Positions 24,440 to 34,530 of a stretch of DNA of 64,000 nucleotides are shown here, in pieces. This DNA is from Achromobacter sp. MFA1 R4 (GTDB lineage Bacteria; Pseudomonadota; Gammaproteobacteria; Burkholderiales; Burkholderiaceae_B), in NCBI RefSeq assembly GCF_900156745.1, contig NZ_LT707065.1, forward strand, positions 4,216,001 to 4,280,000. The letters are read 5' to 3'. Every line of letters starts with the position of its first letter. Positions within the stretch are counted from its first letter, which is position 1. Position numbers and translations under genes: made by a program. The notes below the pieces were generated by a model, which was given only the letters and a program-made list of their open reading frames with translations, was not told where the DNA came from and did not search any database.

Positions 24440-25461
24440 AAGGCCTCTCCGCGCGCCTGGGTCAGGGGCGGTGCGACGGTGGCGTCGGCATCCTCGGACT
24501 TGAGCTCACCGGCGCGCTTGAGGAACCAGGAGGCCAGCACGGGCGCCAGGATGGAGCTGATCAGCACGCACGCGGCGACCTGCGCGGTGGCGGTGGACAC
24601 GTACTGCTGGAAGTTGGGGTCGGCCGCCGCGACCACGGCGGGCGTGGCGATGGCGTTGCCGGCCGTGGTGCCGGCCGCGAAGCCCAGGCCGCTCTTGCCG
24701 CCGCGGCGCAGGATCATGCGATAGCCCAGGTAGACCAGGCCGCCGGTGATGGGGCTGATGATCAGGCCCAGGATCAGGCCGCTGACGCCGCCGCTGACGA
24801 CCGCGCCCAGGTTGATGCCGGTGCCCAGCGCAAAGGCGAAGAACGGGATGACGATGTTGGGCACGGGCTTGAGCACGTCGCGCCATTTGGGATCCAGGTT
24901 GCCCACGACCACGCCCAGCAGGAAGGGCACCAGCGCCGCCACCAGGGCGATCATCGGGATGTCGGCCAGGCCCGAGGCGCCCAGGAACAGCAGGCTGAAG
25001 AAGGGGCCGTCGTTGACCGCGCTGGCCACATAGGCGCCGCGGTCGCGGGCGTCGCCGTACTGGCCGGTGTAGGCCAGCCACAGGCCGCCGTTGCTGTTGT
25101 CGAACGCCGCGAGCAGCGCCAGGATGGACACGCCCCACACGCCGTCCAGGCCGACGTAGCTGCCCAGGATGATGATGAGGGTGGCGGGCACCAGCGTCTT
25201 CATCAGCAGGATGGTGCCGGCGGTCGCGAGGATGGGACCGCCGGTGCGGGCGTTGACGTGCGTGCCGGTCGCGAAGATCAGCAGCGCGATCAGCGGCAGC
25301 GCGCTGTTCTTGAACAGGGCCGTGGTGAAGCCGCCGATGGCCAGGGCCTCGGGGGCGAAGGTGCCGATCAGGGAACCCAGGATCAGCGGCACGAGCATCA
25401 ATCCACCGGGGATTTTCTGCATGGTGCCAAAAAAGGGCGAGCGGGTAGTTGCGGTCGACAC
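24436..25461 (-). CDS. KdgT-family (2-keto-3-deoxygluconate permease family) transporter
   Basis: The 341-residue integral membrane protein has about ten hydrophobic segments; IPGGLMLVPLILGSLIGTFA near the N-terminus and LAAFDNSNGGLWLAYTGQYG are typical KdgT-family stretches. KdgT is a proton symporter for 2-keto-3-deoxygluconate in the inner membrane. Here, as first gene of a DUF1537-PdxA2 operon, it more likely imports a four-carbon sugar acid. The start is GTG at 25461 with GGAG before it; the ATG at 25422 lacks a ribosome site. A long inverted repeat lies 82 bases upstream. Confidence 0.87.
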   Translation of the reverse strand: MSTATTRSPFFGTMQKIPGGLMLVPLILGSLIGTFAPEALAIGGFTTALFKNSALPLIALLIFATGTHVNARTGGPILATAGTILLMKTLVPATLIIILGSYVGLDGVWGVSILALLAAFDNSNGGLWLAYTGQYGDARDRGAYVASAVNDGPFFSLLFLGASGLADIPMIALVAALVPFLLGVVVGNLDPKWRDVLKPVPNIVIPFFAFALGTGINLGAVVSGGVSGLILGLIISPITGGLVYLGYRMILRRGGKSGLGFAAGTTAGNAIATPAVVAAADPNFQQYVSTATAQVAACVLISSILAPVLASWFLKRAGELKSEDADATVAPPLTQARGEAL

Positions 25462-25542
25462 TATCGGGGTCTCCAGGACGATTTTTCTGGGGTGCAGACG
25501 TTCATGCGCGCGTCTGTCAGGCGGTTGAAAAAATCGTAGTGT

Positions 25543-25575
25543 ACACCTGTACGTACATGCTGTACGTACAGGTGT
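25543..25575. promoter_or_regulatory. Perfect 15+15 bp inverted repeat, probable GntR operator
   Basis: The arms ACACCTGTACGTACA and TGTACGTACAGGTGT are exact reverse complements around TGC. Each arm itself contains the 10-base palindrome TGTACGTACA (25548-25557 and 25561-25570), so it can also be read as two tandem GntR-type sites 13 bases apart. It lies between the TonB receptor's 3' end and the kdgT-like start. A T-run on the minus strand begins only about 10 bases after the stem, so a terminator role is less likely. Confidence 0.75.
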
Positions 25576-25616
25576 TCGCCGTGCTGGAGTCCCGCATTCA
25601 GGGACGCAACGCCCTG

Positions 25617-27731
25617 TCAGAAGCGGTAGGCACCGCTCAGCATCACGGTGCGGCGGGCGCCGTAGAAGCAGTCGCCGCGGTCCAGGCAGACGACTTCATA
25701 CGTGCGGTCCGCGATGTTGTTGACGTTCAGCGCATAGCGCCACGGGCCGTTCGAATAGCTGACCATCGCGTCGAACAGGGTCACCGACGGCGTCTCGGGG
25801 GCGCCGCCGTCCCGGAACTTGGACAGGTAGCGCACGCCGGCCCCGACCGCGAAGCCCGGCTGGTTCGCGATGGCGAAGCGATACTTGCTCCACAGCGACA
25901 CCATGTGCTTGGGCATCGCCTCCAGCTGCGGATCGATGTCGGTGTAGATGTAGTTGGCGATCACGTCCACGTCCTTGGTGACGCGCCCGCGCATTTCCAG
26001 TTCGACGCCGCGCGTGCGCGTCTTGCCGGCCTGGATCTGGTTGTTGGGATTGTCCGGATCGTTGGTCTGGCGGTTGCTTTCACGCAGGTCGTAGGCGGCG
26101 GCCGTGAATTCCAGGTCGGCGTCGGCGGGCATGTACTTCAGGCCCACTTCCCATTGTTTGCCGCGCATGGGCTTCCAGCGTTGGTTGTAGAAGTCCGCGC
26201 CCGCGATCGGGGTGAAGGATTCGCTGTAGCTCACGTACGGCGACCAGCCGTTGTCGGCCGCGTACATCAGGCCGAAGCGCTTGGTGGTGGCCTGGTCGGT
26301 TTCCTTGTCCTGGCCGTCGGTCGTGCTTTCGACGCGGTCGCGCCGGATGCCGGCCAGCAGGATCCAGTTCTTGTCGAACGCGATCTGGTCTTGCGCGTAA
26401 AAGCCCAGTTGCTGCTGGCGCTGCTTGGGCGCGTCGGTCAACGTGTAGTCCGGCGCATTGCCGTAGATCGGGTGGTACAGGTTGAGCGGCGAGCCCAGGC
26501 CGCTGTCCGCGCTGCTGGTTTCGCGGTAGCGCGAGTAGTCCATGCCCACGATCACGGTGTGCTGCGTGCGGCCCCAGTTCAGCTTGCCTTCCAGGTTCTG
26601 GTCGGCCAGCAGCGTGCGCATGCGGGGCTTGTTGATGTAGTAATAGCGGTCGACGGTGGTCTGTTCGGGATCGATGAAGGAATCGCCGCGCCGGTCGCCA
26701 TACACGTTCGGGTAGAGCGATTTGTAATCCACGCTGCTGACCGTGTTGCGAAAGCTCTGGCGGAATTTCCAGGTGTCGTTGAACTGGTGCTCGAACAGCC
26801 AGCCCACGTTGAATTGCTCGGTGTCGTAGGCATCGAAGCCCGGCTCGCTGGCGAAGCGGCGCGTCGGAATGCGGCCGTTCGGGTTGTGCGCGACAGTCCC
26901 GCTCCAAGGCAGGAACGATTGCGTCGTGCCCGACTTGTCCTTCTGCCAGGAGGCCTGCAGCGTGAGCGACGTGGCCGCGCTGGGCTGCCAGGTGAGCGAC
27001 GGCGCGAGGAACAGGCGGTCGTCCGGCGCGTATTGCACCTGCGTGTCGCTGTCGCGTCCCAGCGCGACGACACGGTACAGCCACTGGCCGTCTTCGGTCA
27101 GCGGGCCGGTGATGTCGGCCTGGATTTCACGGCGATTGAAGTTGCCCAGCTGTACGCCTATCTCGCCCTGCTGTTCGGCCTGCGGGCGCTTGCTGACCAG
27201 GTTGACGATGCCGCCGGTGCTGCCTTGGCCGTACAGCATCGACGAGGGGCCGCGCAGCACCTCGACCCGTTCCAGGCCATAGACCTCGGTGCGCGGGTTG
27301 TTGTAATTGAAGAACTGGCGCAGGCCATCCAGGTACTGCACCGGCTCCACGCCGCGCACGCGCACATAGTCGCCGCGGTTGTCCACGCCGTAGGCGTTGG
27401 GGCGCACGCCGGCCGCATAGTTCATCGTGTCCTGCACGTTCTGGGCGCCCTGGTCGATGATCTGGTCGCGCGGGATCACCGTGATGGCCTGCGGCGTTTC
27501 CGACAGCGGCGTATCCGTCTTCGTGGCGGTCGCGCTGCGCCGGGCGACGTAGCCGTCCACCGGACCGGTGGCGGTTTCGCCAGTGCCCAGCACCTGCACG
27601 GCAGGCAGGGTGGCGGGCTGTTCGGGCTGGGCCTGCGCGGCGCCTGCGCTCAGGCAGGCGGCCAGCGCGGCGGCGGGAACACGGGGGCGCAGCCGCGCAC
27701 GCAATGCGGCTGGGGTGTGGTGGCGTTTCAA
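25617..27731 (-). CDS. TonB-dependent siderophore receptor (FhuE/FoxA type)
   Basis: The 704-residue outer-membrane receptor has a signal peptide (ending AAQA/QP). The plug domain, about residues 60-170, carries TPQAITVIPRDQIIDQG, VRVRGVEPVQYLDGLRQF, LERVEVLRGPSSMLYGQGST and GGIVNLVSKRP. A 22-strand barrel ends in the aromatic GAYRF. It transports a ferric siderophore using TonB energy; hydroxamate-type ligands are common for this subgroup. There is no N-terminal signalling extension. The start is taken as TTG at 27731 because GGGAGA precedes it and it begins the signal peptide. A Fur-like site lies upstream. Confidence 0.9.
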   Translation of the reverse strand: MKRHHTPAALRARLRPRVPAAALAACLSAGAAQAQPEQPATLPAVQVLGTGETATGPVDGYVARRSATATKTDTPLSETPQAITVIPRDQIIDQGAQNVQDTMNYAAGVRPNAYGVDNRGDYVRVRGVEPVQYLDGLRQFFNYNNPRTEVYGLERVEVLRGPSSMLYGQGSTGGIVNLVSKRPQAEQQGEIGVQLGNFNRREIQADITGPLTEDGQWLYRVVALGRDSDTQVQYAPDDRLFLAPSLTWQPSAATSLTLQASWQKDKSGTTQSFLPWSGTVAHNPNGRIPTRRFASEPGFDAYDTEQFNVGWLFEHQFNDTWKFRQSFRNTVSSVDYKSLYPNVYGDRRGDSFIDPEQTTVDRYYYINKPRMRTLLADQNLEGKLNWGRTQHTVIVGMDYSRYRETSSADSGLGSPLNLYHPIYGNAPDYTLTDAPKQRQQQLGFYAQDQIAFDKNWILLAGIRRDRVESTTDGQDKETDQATTKRFGLMYAADNGWSPYVSYSESFTPIAGADFYNQRWKPMRGKQWEVGLKYMPADADLEFTAAAYDLRESNRQTNDPDNPNNQIQAGKTRTRGVELEMRGRVTKDVDVIANYIYTDIDPQLEAMPKHMVSLWSKYRFAIANQPGFAVGAGVRYLSKFRDGGAPETPSVTLFDAMVSYSNGPWRYALNVNNIADRTYEVVCLDRGDCFYGARRTVMLSGAYRF

Positions 27732-27788
27732 CAGGATCTCCCCACTGGCGGCGTTCGAGTGCGGCCAGTTACGTATAGAAATAGCAAC

Positions 27789-27807
27789 GATAACTATTAT
27801 TAATTGC
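27789..27807. promoter_or_regulatory. Fur-box-like sequence before the TonB receptor
   Basis: GATAACTATTATTAATTGC matches 12 of 19 positions of the classical Fur box by eye. It lies in an AT-rich patch 58 bases before the receptor start, where iron repression would be expected. Confidence 0.45.
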
Positions 27808-27840
27808 GGCGATACATGGGGCCAATAGGGCGGGCGGGCC

Positions 27841-27881
27841 AAAAATGTAAAAGAAGGCCCGGCGGCTGCGCCCCGCCGGGC
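27841..27881 (-). terminator. Rho-independent terminator after fadD
   Basis: On the minus strand a 9-base GC stem (27857-27865 with 27873-27881, 7-base loop) is followed by TTCTTTTACATTTTT. It lies about 130 bases downstream of the fadD stop and closes the long minus-strand fatty-acid island before the TonB receptor promoter. Confidence 0.75.
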
Positions 27882-28014
27882 GAATCGGCCTGGAAAGTCC
27901 CGTGAATTCAGGCGCTTGAGACGCCTGGCGTTGCGAGAGGCCGGTTGCGCGGGCTGTTGGCCGGGCGCGACACTGCAGGACGCGCCGGGGCCGTGCAGGC
28001 CCCGCGCGCGGGGG

Positions 28015-29724
28015 TCAGGGCTGGCCGGGGGAGGGGCTGACGGGTTGGGGTTGGGCAGCGCCGGGCGCGTCGGGCCGAAGTTCGCGCCGCAGGATCTTGC
28101 CCACGTTGGTGCGCGGCAGGTCGTCGCGGAACTCGATGTAGCGCGGCACCTTGTAGCCGGTGAGCTGGCTGCGGCAATGCGCGATCAGCGTTTCGGCGTC
28201 CAGCGACGGGTCCTTGCGAATCACGAACAGCTTGACTGCCTCGCCGGAGCGTTCGTCCGGCACGCCCACCGCGGCGACTTCCCGCACGCCGGGATGCAGG
28301 GCCGCCACGTCTTCGACCTCGTTGGGATACACGTTGAATCCGGAGACCAGGATCATGTCTTTCTTGCGGTCCACCAGGTAAACATAGCCCGATTCGTCGA
28401 CGTAGCCGACGTCGCCCGTGCGCAGAAAGCCGTCCGGGTACATGACCAGCGCGGTCTCGTCGGGCCGGTTCCAGTAGCCCTGCGTGACCTGCGGGCCGCG
28501 CACGCAGATCTCGCCGGTGTCGCCGGCGGCCACTTCACGGCCCGCGTCGTCGCGGATCGAGAGATCGGTCGAGGGCACGGGCAATCCGATCGAGCCATTG
28601 AATATCTTGGTGTCCAACGGGTTGATGGTGACGGCGGGCGACGTTTCCGTCAGGCCATACGCTTGCGCGATGGACACGCCGGTCGCCGCGCGCCAGCGGT
28701 CCGCGACCGACCGCTGCACCGCCATGCCGCCGCCCATGGTGAGCCGCAGGCGCGAAAAATCCAGGCTCGCGAACTCGGGGTGATTGAGCAGGGCGTTGAA
28801 CAGCGTGTTCACGCCGGTAAAGGCCGAGAACGGCACCTTGCCCATTTCCTTGATCAAGCCCGCGATATCGCGGGGATTGACGATGAGGAGGTTGCTGGCG
28901 CCCAGCTTCATGAAGGTCAGGCAGTTCGCCGTGAGCGCGAAGATGTGATAGAGCGGCAGGGCCGTGACGATGCATTCCTCGCCGTCCTTGACCAGGGGCT
29001 TGACCCAGGCATGGGCCTGGCGCACGTTGGCGACGAGGTTGCCGTGCGACAGCATCGCGGCCTTGGCCACGCCGGTCGTGCCGCCCGTGTACTGCAGGAA
29101 CGCCAGGTCGGCGGGGGCGAGGGCGGTGGGCGTGAATGGCATTGCGCGCGCGGCGCGCAAGGCGTCGCCCAGGCGCTGCGCACCGGGCAGGGACCACGCG
29201 GGCACCATGCGCTTGACGCGCCGGACGGCGAAGTCGACGAGCCGGCCCTTCACCGGGCCCAGCATCTCGCCGATGGAGGTGACCAGCACCCGTTCGACCC
29301 GCGTGCCGGGCAGGGCCTTTTGCAGGGTCGCCGCGAAGTTTTCCGCGACCACGATGGCGCGGGCGCCGGCGTCGGCCAACTGGTGTTCGAGTTCGCGCGT
29401 GGTATAGAGCGGGTTGCAGTTCACCACGATGCATCCGGCCCGCAGGGCGCCGAAGAGGCACACCGGATACTGCAGCAGATTGGGCATCATCAGGGCGACG
29501 CGGTCGCCGCGGCCCAGCCCGTTCGCGTGCAGCCATGCCGCGAAGCGGCGCGTCAGCGCGTCAAGCTCGGCGTAGGTGATCGACTTGCCCATGCTGATGT
29601 AGGCGGTCTTGTCCGGAAAGCGCCGGAAGCTTTCCTCGATGACCGTCACCAGCGTCGTCTCGCCGCCGGTCTCGATCTCGGCGGGCACGCCGCTGGGGTA
29701 GCTCTTGTGCCAGATTCGTTCCAT
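28015..29724 (-). CDS. fadD: Long-chain fatty-acid-CoA ligase
   Basis: The 569-residue ANL-superfamily ligase matches FadD length. ATP loop QYTGGTTGVAKAAMLSHGN, adenylate motif YGLTETSP, hinge RTGDVGYVDESGY with DRKKDMILVSGFNVYPNEVE (the FadD fatty-acid signature region), and the C-terminal catalytic lysine in RTNVGKILRREL are all present. It activates imported fatty acids at the inner membrane. It is the last gene of the fatty-acid island, 29 bases after the chalcone-isomerase-like gene, with a terminator behind it. Confidence 0.93.
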   Translation of the reverse strand: MERIWHKSYPSGVPAEIETGGETTLVTVIEESFRRFPDKTAYISMGKSITYAELDALTRRFAAWLHANGLGRGDRVALMMPNLLQYPVCLFGALRAGCIVVNCNPLYTTRELEHQLADAGARAIVVAENFAATLQKALPGTRVERVLVTSIGEMLGPVKGRLVDFAVRRVKRMVPAWSLPGAQRLGDALRAARAMPFTPTALAPADLAFLQYTGGTTGVAKAAMLSHGNLVANVRQAHAWVKPLVKDGEECIVTALPLYHIFALTANCLTFMKLGASNLLIVNPRDIAGLIKEMGKVPFSAFTGVNTLFNALLNHPEFASLDFSRLRLTMGGGMAVQRSVADRWRAATGVSIAQAYGLTETSPAVTINPLDTKIFNGSIGLPVPSTDLSIRDDAGREVAAGDTGEICVRGPQVTQGYWNRPDETALVMYPDGFLRTGDVGYVDESGYVYLVDRKKDMILVSGFNVYPNEVEDVAALHPGVREVAAVGVPDERSGEAVKLFVIRKDPSLDAETLIAHCRSQLTGYKVPRYIEFRDDLPRTNVGKILRRELRPDAPGAAQPQPVSPSPGQP

Positions 29725-29753
29725 GTCTTGCGGCTCCGTTGGGGCGCCTGGCC

Positions 29754-30344
29754 CTAGTTGCCCAGCAGGGCTTTCTTGAGGGATGCCTGCGCGGGGCTGT
29801 CGCCCAGCCAGACGCGCAGCAGGGCGCGGGCGAAGGCCGGATCGTCGATGCGGCCGCGCGGCTTGCCGTTGCTGGCGATCGCAACGCCGCGGGCATCGAA
29901 GTCCAGGTCGATGACGTCGCCTTCGCGCGCGGCGCCGATGTCGGCCATCAGGCGCGACAGGCGCTCGGCGGATTCCCTGAGCGCGGCAAGGTCCTGCGGG
30001 GCCGTATTGTCGCGCAATCCGTCCTGCAGCGCGCCGTCCAGGCTTTTGCTGTCCACGTCCCGCAGCATCCGCAGGCGCATGCGGCGCGGCTCGGTGCTGT
30101 CGATGAGCGTGGCGGCGTCATGGGTTTTCGCCGTGACGTACAGCGCGGCCACGTAGACCTTCACGACGAAACGGGTGCGCAGGCCCGCGCCGTTGAGCAC
30201 CAGCGCAGGGCCGCCCTCGGCCAGTTGCTCGGGCACGCGCACGCCGGCGACCTCGGCGTCGGCCGCCACGGCGGGCGCGCCCGCCAGACTGGCAGCAAGA
30301 ATCAGGCTCAGGGCGGCGGCGCGCCCTCCGGGGTTGAAACGCAT
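29754..30344 (-). CDS. Exported chalcone-isomerase-like protein
   Basis: The 196-residue protein has a signal peptide (MRFNPGGRAAALSLILAASL, cut near AVA/AD) and a chalcone-isomerase-like fold domain: VAGVRVPEQL, LNGAGLRTRFVVKVYVAALY and MRLRMLRDVDSKSL are typical. Bacterial members have no proven isomerase activity; plant relatives of this fold bind fatty acids. Its place between a thioesterase-like gene and fadD suggests a periplasmic fatty-acid-handling role (inference). AGGAGACA precedes the ATG at 30344. The start overlaps the upstream gene by 37 bases, so translation is coupled. Confidence 0.83.
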   Translation of the reverse strand: MRFNPGGRAAALSLILAASLAGAPAVAADAEVAGVRVPEQLAEGGPALVLNGAGLRTRFVVKVYVAALYVTAKTHDAATLIDSTEPRRMRLRMLRDVDSKSLDGALQDGLRDNTAPQDLAALRESAERLSRLMADIGAAREGDVIDLDFDARGVAIASNGKPRGRIDDPAFARALLRVWLGDSPAQASLKKALLGN

Positions 30345-30853
30345 TTGTCTCCTCCAGTGTTCTTCTGCTTGTAGAACTTCTTGTCTGCGATGTAGATCGT
30401 GCGTTCCACGACGGCGTAGACGACGTCGTCCTTGTCCTTCAGTTCGACCGTGTAGAGGCGGGTCGTTTCGTGATGCGCGGCGAGCAGGCGGCGGATTTCG
30501 GCGATTTCGCCCGGCGGCAGCCGGAAATCGGCGTACAGCGTGGTGTAGGCCGGCTTGCGAAAGCGGATGGACGCGGCCTTGTCCCACACGATGTGGTCGG
30601 GCCCCAGCGCCGACATCAGCATGGTGGGGTGGGCGCCGTCCGTCACGGCGAACAGCGAGCCGCCGTACATGGACCCCACGATGTTGCGGGTGCGGCGCAG
30701 CAGCGGCAGCTTGATGCGGATGTGCTGGAAGTCCGGCGACACGTGCATCACGCGGCCGCCGGTGGCGCGAAAGGCCGGATGCAGGTTGAAGCCCACCCGC
30801 ATCAGGCGCGCGCGCCACTCGGGCGCCAGGTTCTTGAACCAGTAGGGCTTCAC
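30308..30853 (-). CDS. DUF4442 hot-dog-fold (thioesterase-like) protein
   Basis: The 181-residue protein is of the DUF4442/PaaI-like hot-dog group. It shows WRARLMRVGFNLHPAFRATG at the N-terminus, HIRIKLPLLRRTRNIVGSMY (the conserved NxxGxxxGG-like turn, here NIVGSMYGGSLFA), and a basic C-terminus. Relatives hydrolyse or bind acyl-CoA thioesters. The start is GTG at 30853 without a clear ribosome site, 16 bases after the thiolase stop. Its last 37 bases overlap the chalcone-isomerase-like gene. It probably removes acyl groups from CoA in the island's pathway; activity is unproven. Confidence 0.82.
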   Translation of the reverse strand: MKPYWFKNLAPEWRARLMRVGFNLHPAFRATGGRVMHVSPDFQHIRIKLPLLRRTRNIVGSMYGGSLFAVTDGAHPTMLMSALGPDHIVWDKAASIRFRKPAYTTLYADFRLPPGEIAEIRRLLAAHHETTRLYTVELKDKDDVVYAVVERTIYIADKKFYKQKNTGGDKCVSTPEGAPPP

Positions 30854-30869
30854 GCTGGCCGCCGCGCTA

Positions 30870-32069
<1,200 letters not shown>

Positions 32070-32085
32070 ATCCATTTCCTTTAGG

Positions 32086-34476
32086 CTAATTCCGCAGGGG
32101 TTTGCCGGTTTCGAGGGTGTGGCGGATGCGGGCCTGGGTCTCGGGCGTGCGCAGCAGCGCCACGAATTCCTTGCGTTCCACCGCAAGCAGCCATTCTTCG
32201 TCGACCTTCGTGCCGGTCTCGATCTCGCCGCCGCACAGCGCGACGGCCGCGCTGCGCGCCACGCGGTAGTCATGCGCGCTGATCATGCCGCCTTCGCGCA
32301 TGTTCACCAGCACCATCTCGAAGTTCGCAATGCCGTTGCGGCCCGCCACCGGAATGCCCTGCAGCCGCGCCGGCGGGGTGTAGCCCGCCTGCGCCGCGGC
32401 GCGCGCCTGGCCGATGGCCACGAACAGCAGTTCGCCCGGATGGAACAGCACGATGTCGTGCTCGCGGGCAAAGCCGGCGTCGATGGCTTCCAGGCCGCTC
32501 TTGGCCACCTGCGCCATGGCGATGGTCTGGAAGACCGGCTGCAGGTACGGGAAGACCTCGCTCGGCGTGGCGGTCCTGGCCGCCAGGGCCGCGGCGCGCG
32601 CGGCGAATTCCTTGCTGCCGCCGCCCGCGGGAATCAGCCCCACCCCCGCCTCGACCAGCCCGATGTAGCTTTCCAGCGCCAGCACGCGGTGCGAGGCGTG
32701 CATCAGGAATTCGCACCCGCCGCCCAGCGCCATGCCCTGCACGGCGGCCACGGTGGGGATCTGCGCGTACTTGAACGATTGCGAGGCGCGCTGGAATTTC
32801 TCGACCGTCGCTTCCAGCATGTCCCATTGGCCGGCGGCGCAGGCTTCGACCACCTGTTGCAGGTTGGCGCCGACGGCAAAGGGCGCGTCGTGCCAGATGA
32901 CCAGGCCGTCGAATTCGCGTTCAGCCTTGGCGACCGCCTGCAGCACGCCTTCCAGCACCTCGGCGCCAAGGGTGTGGTTGCGCGAGGTGACGGACAGGAT
33001 GGCGATGCCGGCATCGACCTGCGGCAGGTTCCACAGGCGCACGCCTTCGTTCTCCCAGACCGTGACGCCGCGGTCGTCGGCGGCTTCGCCGAAGACGCGT
33101 TCCGGGAACAACTGGCGCGCGTACACCGGCAGCGTGGAGCGCGGGTGCAGGGCGCCGGTGCGCGCCGAATACGAGCCCTCGGGCGCATGCACGCCCTGGC
33201 GGCCCGGTTCCAGCACCCAGGCGGGCAGGGGCGCGTTGCTCATGGCGCGGCCCGCGGCGATGTCCTCGGCCACGGCGGCCGCGATGGCCTGCCAACCGGC
33301 GGCCTGCCAGGTTTCGAAGGGGCCTTGCGACCAGCCGAAGCCCCAGCGCATGGCCAGGTCCAGGTCGCGCGCATTGTCGGCCACGTGTTCGAGTTGCACG
33401 GCGCTGTAATGGAAGATGTCGCGGAACAGGCTCCACAGGAATTGCGCCTGCGGATGCGCGCTGGCGCGCAGCGCGGCAAAGCGCTTGGCCGGGTCGCGTT
33501 CCTTGAGCATCGCGGCGACCTCGTCGGCCAGCTTGCCCGTGCCAGGCGCGTAATTCTGCGTCTTCAGGTCCAGCACCTGGATCTCGCGGCCCTGCTTGCG
33601 GTAGACGCCGGCGCCGGTCTTCTGGCCGAGCGCGCCCTTGGCGATCAGCGCGCTCAGCCACTCGGGCAGCGCGAAATACGTGTGCCAGGGATCGTCGGGC
33701 AGATTCTTTTCCATCGTGCCCACGACATGGGCCAGCGTGTCCAGCCCGACCACGTCGGCGGTGCGGTACGTGGCGCTCTTGGGGCGGCCGATCTTGGGAC
33801 CGGTCAGCGCGTCGACTTCGTCGAAGGCCAGGCCCAGGCGCGCGGTGTGGTGCATGGCGGCCAGGATGGAGAACACGCCGATGCGGTTGGCGACGAAGTT
33901 CGGCGTGTCCAGCGCGCGGATGACGCCCTTGCCCAGCGCCGACGTGAGCCAGGTTTCAAGCTGGTCCAGCACGGCCGGCTGCGTGTGCGAGGTGGCGATG
34001 ATTTCCACCAGGCGCATGTAGCGCGGCGGATTGAAGAAGTGGATGCCGCAGAAGCGGTCGCGCAGCGATTCGGGCAGCGCGTTGGCCAGCGCATCGATGG
34101 ACAGGCCGGACGTGTTGGACGCCACGATGGCCCCGGGCGCGACGTGGCCCGCGATGCGCTCGTACAGCGCCGTCTTCCAGTCCATGCGTTCGGCGATGGC
34201 TTCGATGATGAGGTCGCAGCCGCGCAGGCGATCCAGGTCGTCATCGTAGTTGGCCGGGGTGATCAGGGCCAGGCGCGCCGCGCCGGCCAGCGGCGCGGGT
34301 TCCAGTTTCTTCAGGCCGGCCAGCGCTTTCTTGACGGTGCCGTTGCGGTCGCCTTCGCGGGCGGCCAGGTCGAACAGCGTGACCGGCACGCCGGCATTGG
34401 CCAGGTGGGCGGCGATCTGCGCGCCCATGACGCCGGCACCCAGCACGGCGACGTGTTTGACGACGAACTTGCTCAA
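32086..34476 (-). CDS. 3-hydroxyacyl-CoA dehydrogenase/enoyl-CoA hydratase, FadN type
   Basis: The 796-residue multifunctional enzyme has the dehydrogenase first: NAD site VAVLGAGVMGAQIAAHL at residues 8-24, then GIHFFNPPRYMRLVEII. The crotonase (hydratase) domain comes last, with AVQGMALGGGCEFLMHASH and GLVEAGVGLIPAGGGSKEFA. This order is opposite to classical FadB and typical of FadN. It hydrates enoyl-CoA and oxidises 3-hydroxyacyl-CoA. The start is TTG at 34476, supported by AGGAG at good spacing. It follows fadL by 54 bases and precedes its thiolase. Confidence 0.9.
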   Translation of the reverse strand: MSKFVVKHVAVLGAGVMGAQIAAHLANAGVPVTLFDLAAREGDRNGTVKKALAGLKKLEPAPLAGAARLALITPANYDDDLDRLRGCDLIIEAIAERMDWKTALYERIAGHVAPGAIVASNTSGLSIDALANALPESLRDRFCGIHFFNPPRYMRLVEIIATSHTQPAVLDQLETWLTSALGKGVIRALDTPNFVANRIGVFSILAAMHHTARLGLAFDEVDALTGPKIGRPKSATYRTADVVGLDTLAHVVGTMEKNLPDDPWHTYFALPEWLSALIAKGALGQKTGAGVYRKQGREIQVLDLKTQNYAPGTGKLADEVAAMLKERDPAKRFAALRASAHPQAQFLWSLFRDIFHYSAVQLEHVADNARDLDLAMRWGFGWSQGPFETWQAAGWQAIAAAVAEDIAAGRAMSNAPLPAWVLEPGRQGVHAPEGSYSARTGALHPRSTLPVYARQLFPERVFGEAADDRGVTVWENEGVRLWNLPQVDAGIAILSVTSRNHTLGAEVLEGVLQAVAKAEREFDGLVIWHDAPFAVGANLQQVVEACAAGQWDMLEATVEKFQRASQSFKYAQIPTVAAVQGMALGGGCEFLMHASHRVLALESYIGLVEAGVGLIPAGGGSKEFAARAAALAARTATPSEVFPYLQPVFQTIAMAQVAKSGLEAIDAGFAREHDIVLFHPGELLFVAIGQARAAAQAGYTPPARLQGIPVAGRNGIANFEMVLVNMREGGMISAHDYRVARSAAVALCGGEIETGTKVDEEWLLAVERKEFVALLRTPETQARIRHTLETGKPLRN

Positions 34477-34530
34477 GGAAGTCTCCTGAAAAAGCGGGCG
34501 GGCGGCGCGCGGCCGCCCGCCCGTTCACGG

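Noticed and set aside
25543-25575. Terminator for the TonB receptor
   Set aside because: The T-run is about 10 bases away from the stem, and the nested palindromes and promoter position fit an operator better.
25449-27803. Long plus-strand open frame opposite the TonB receptor
   Set aside because: Low-complexity antisense translation with no ribosome site; the minus-strand receptor has full family motifs.
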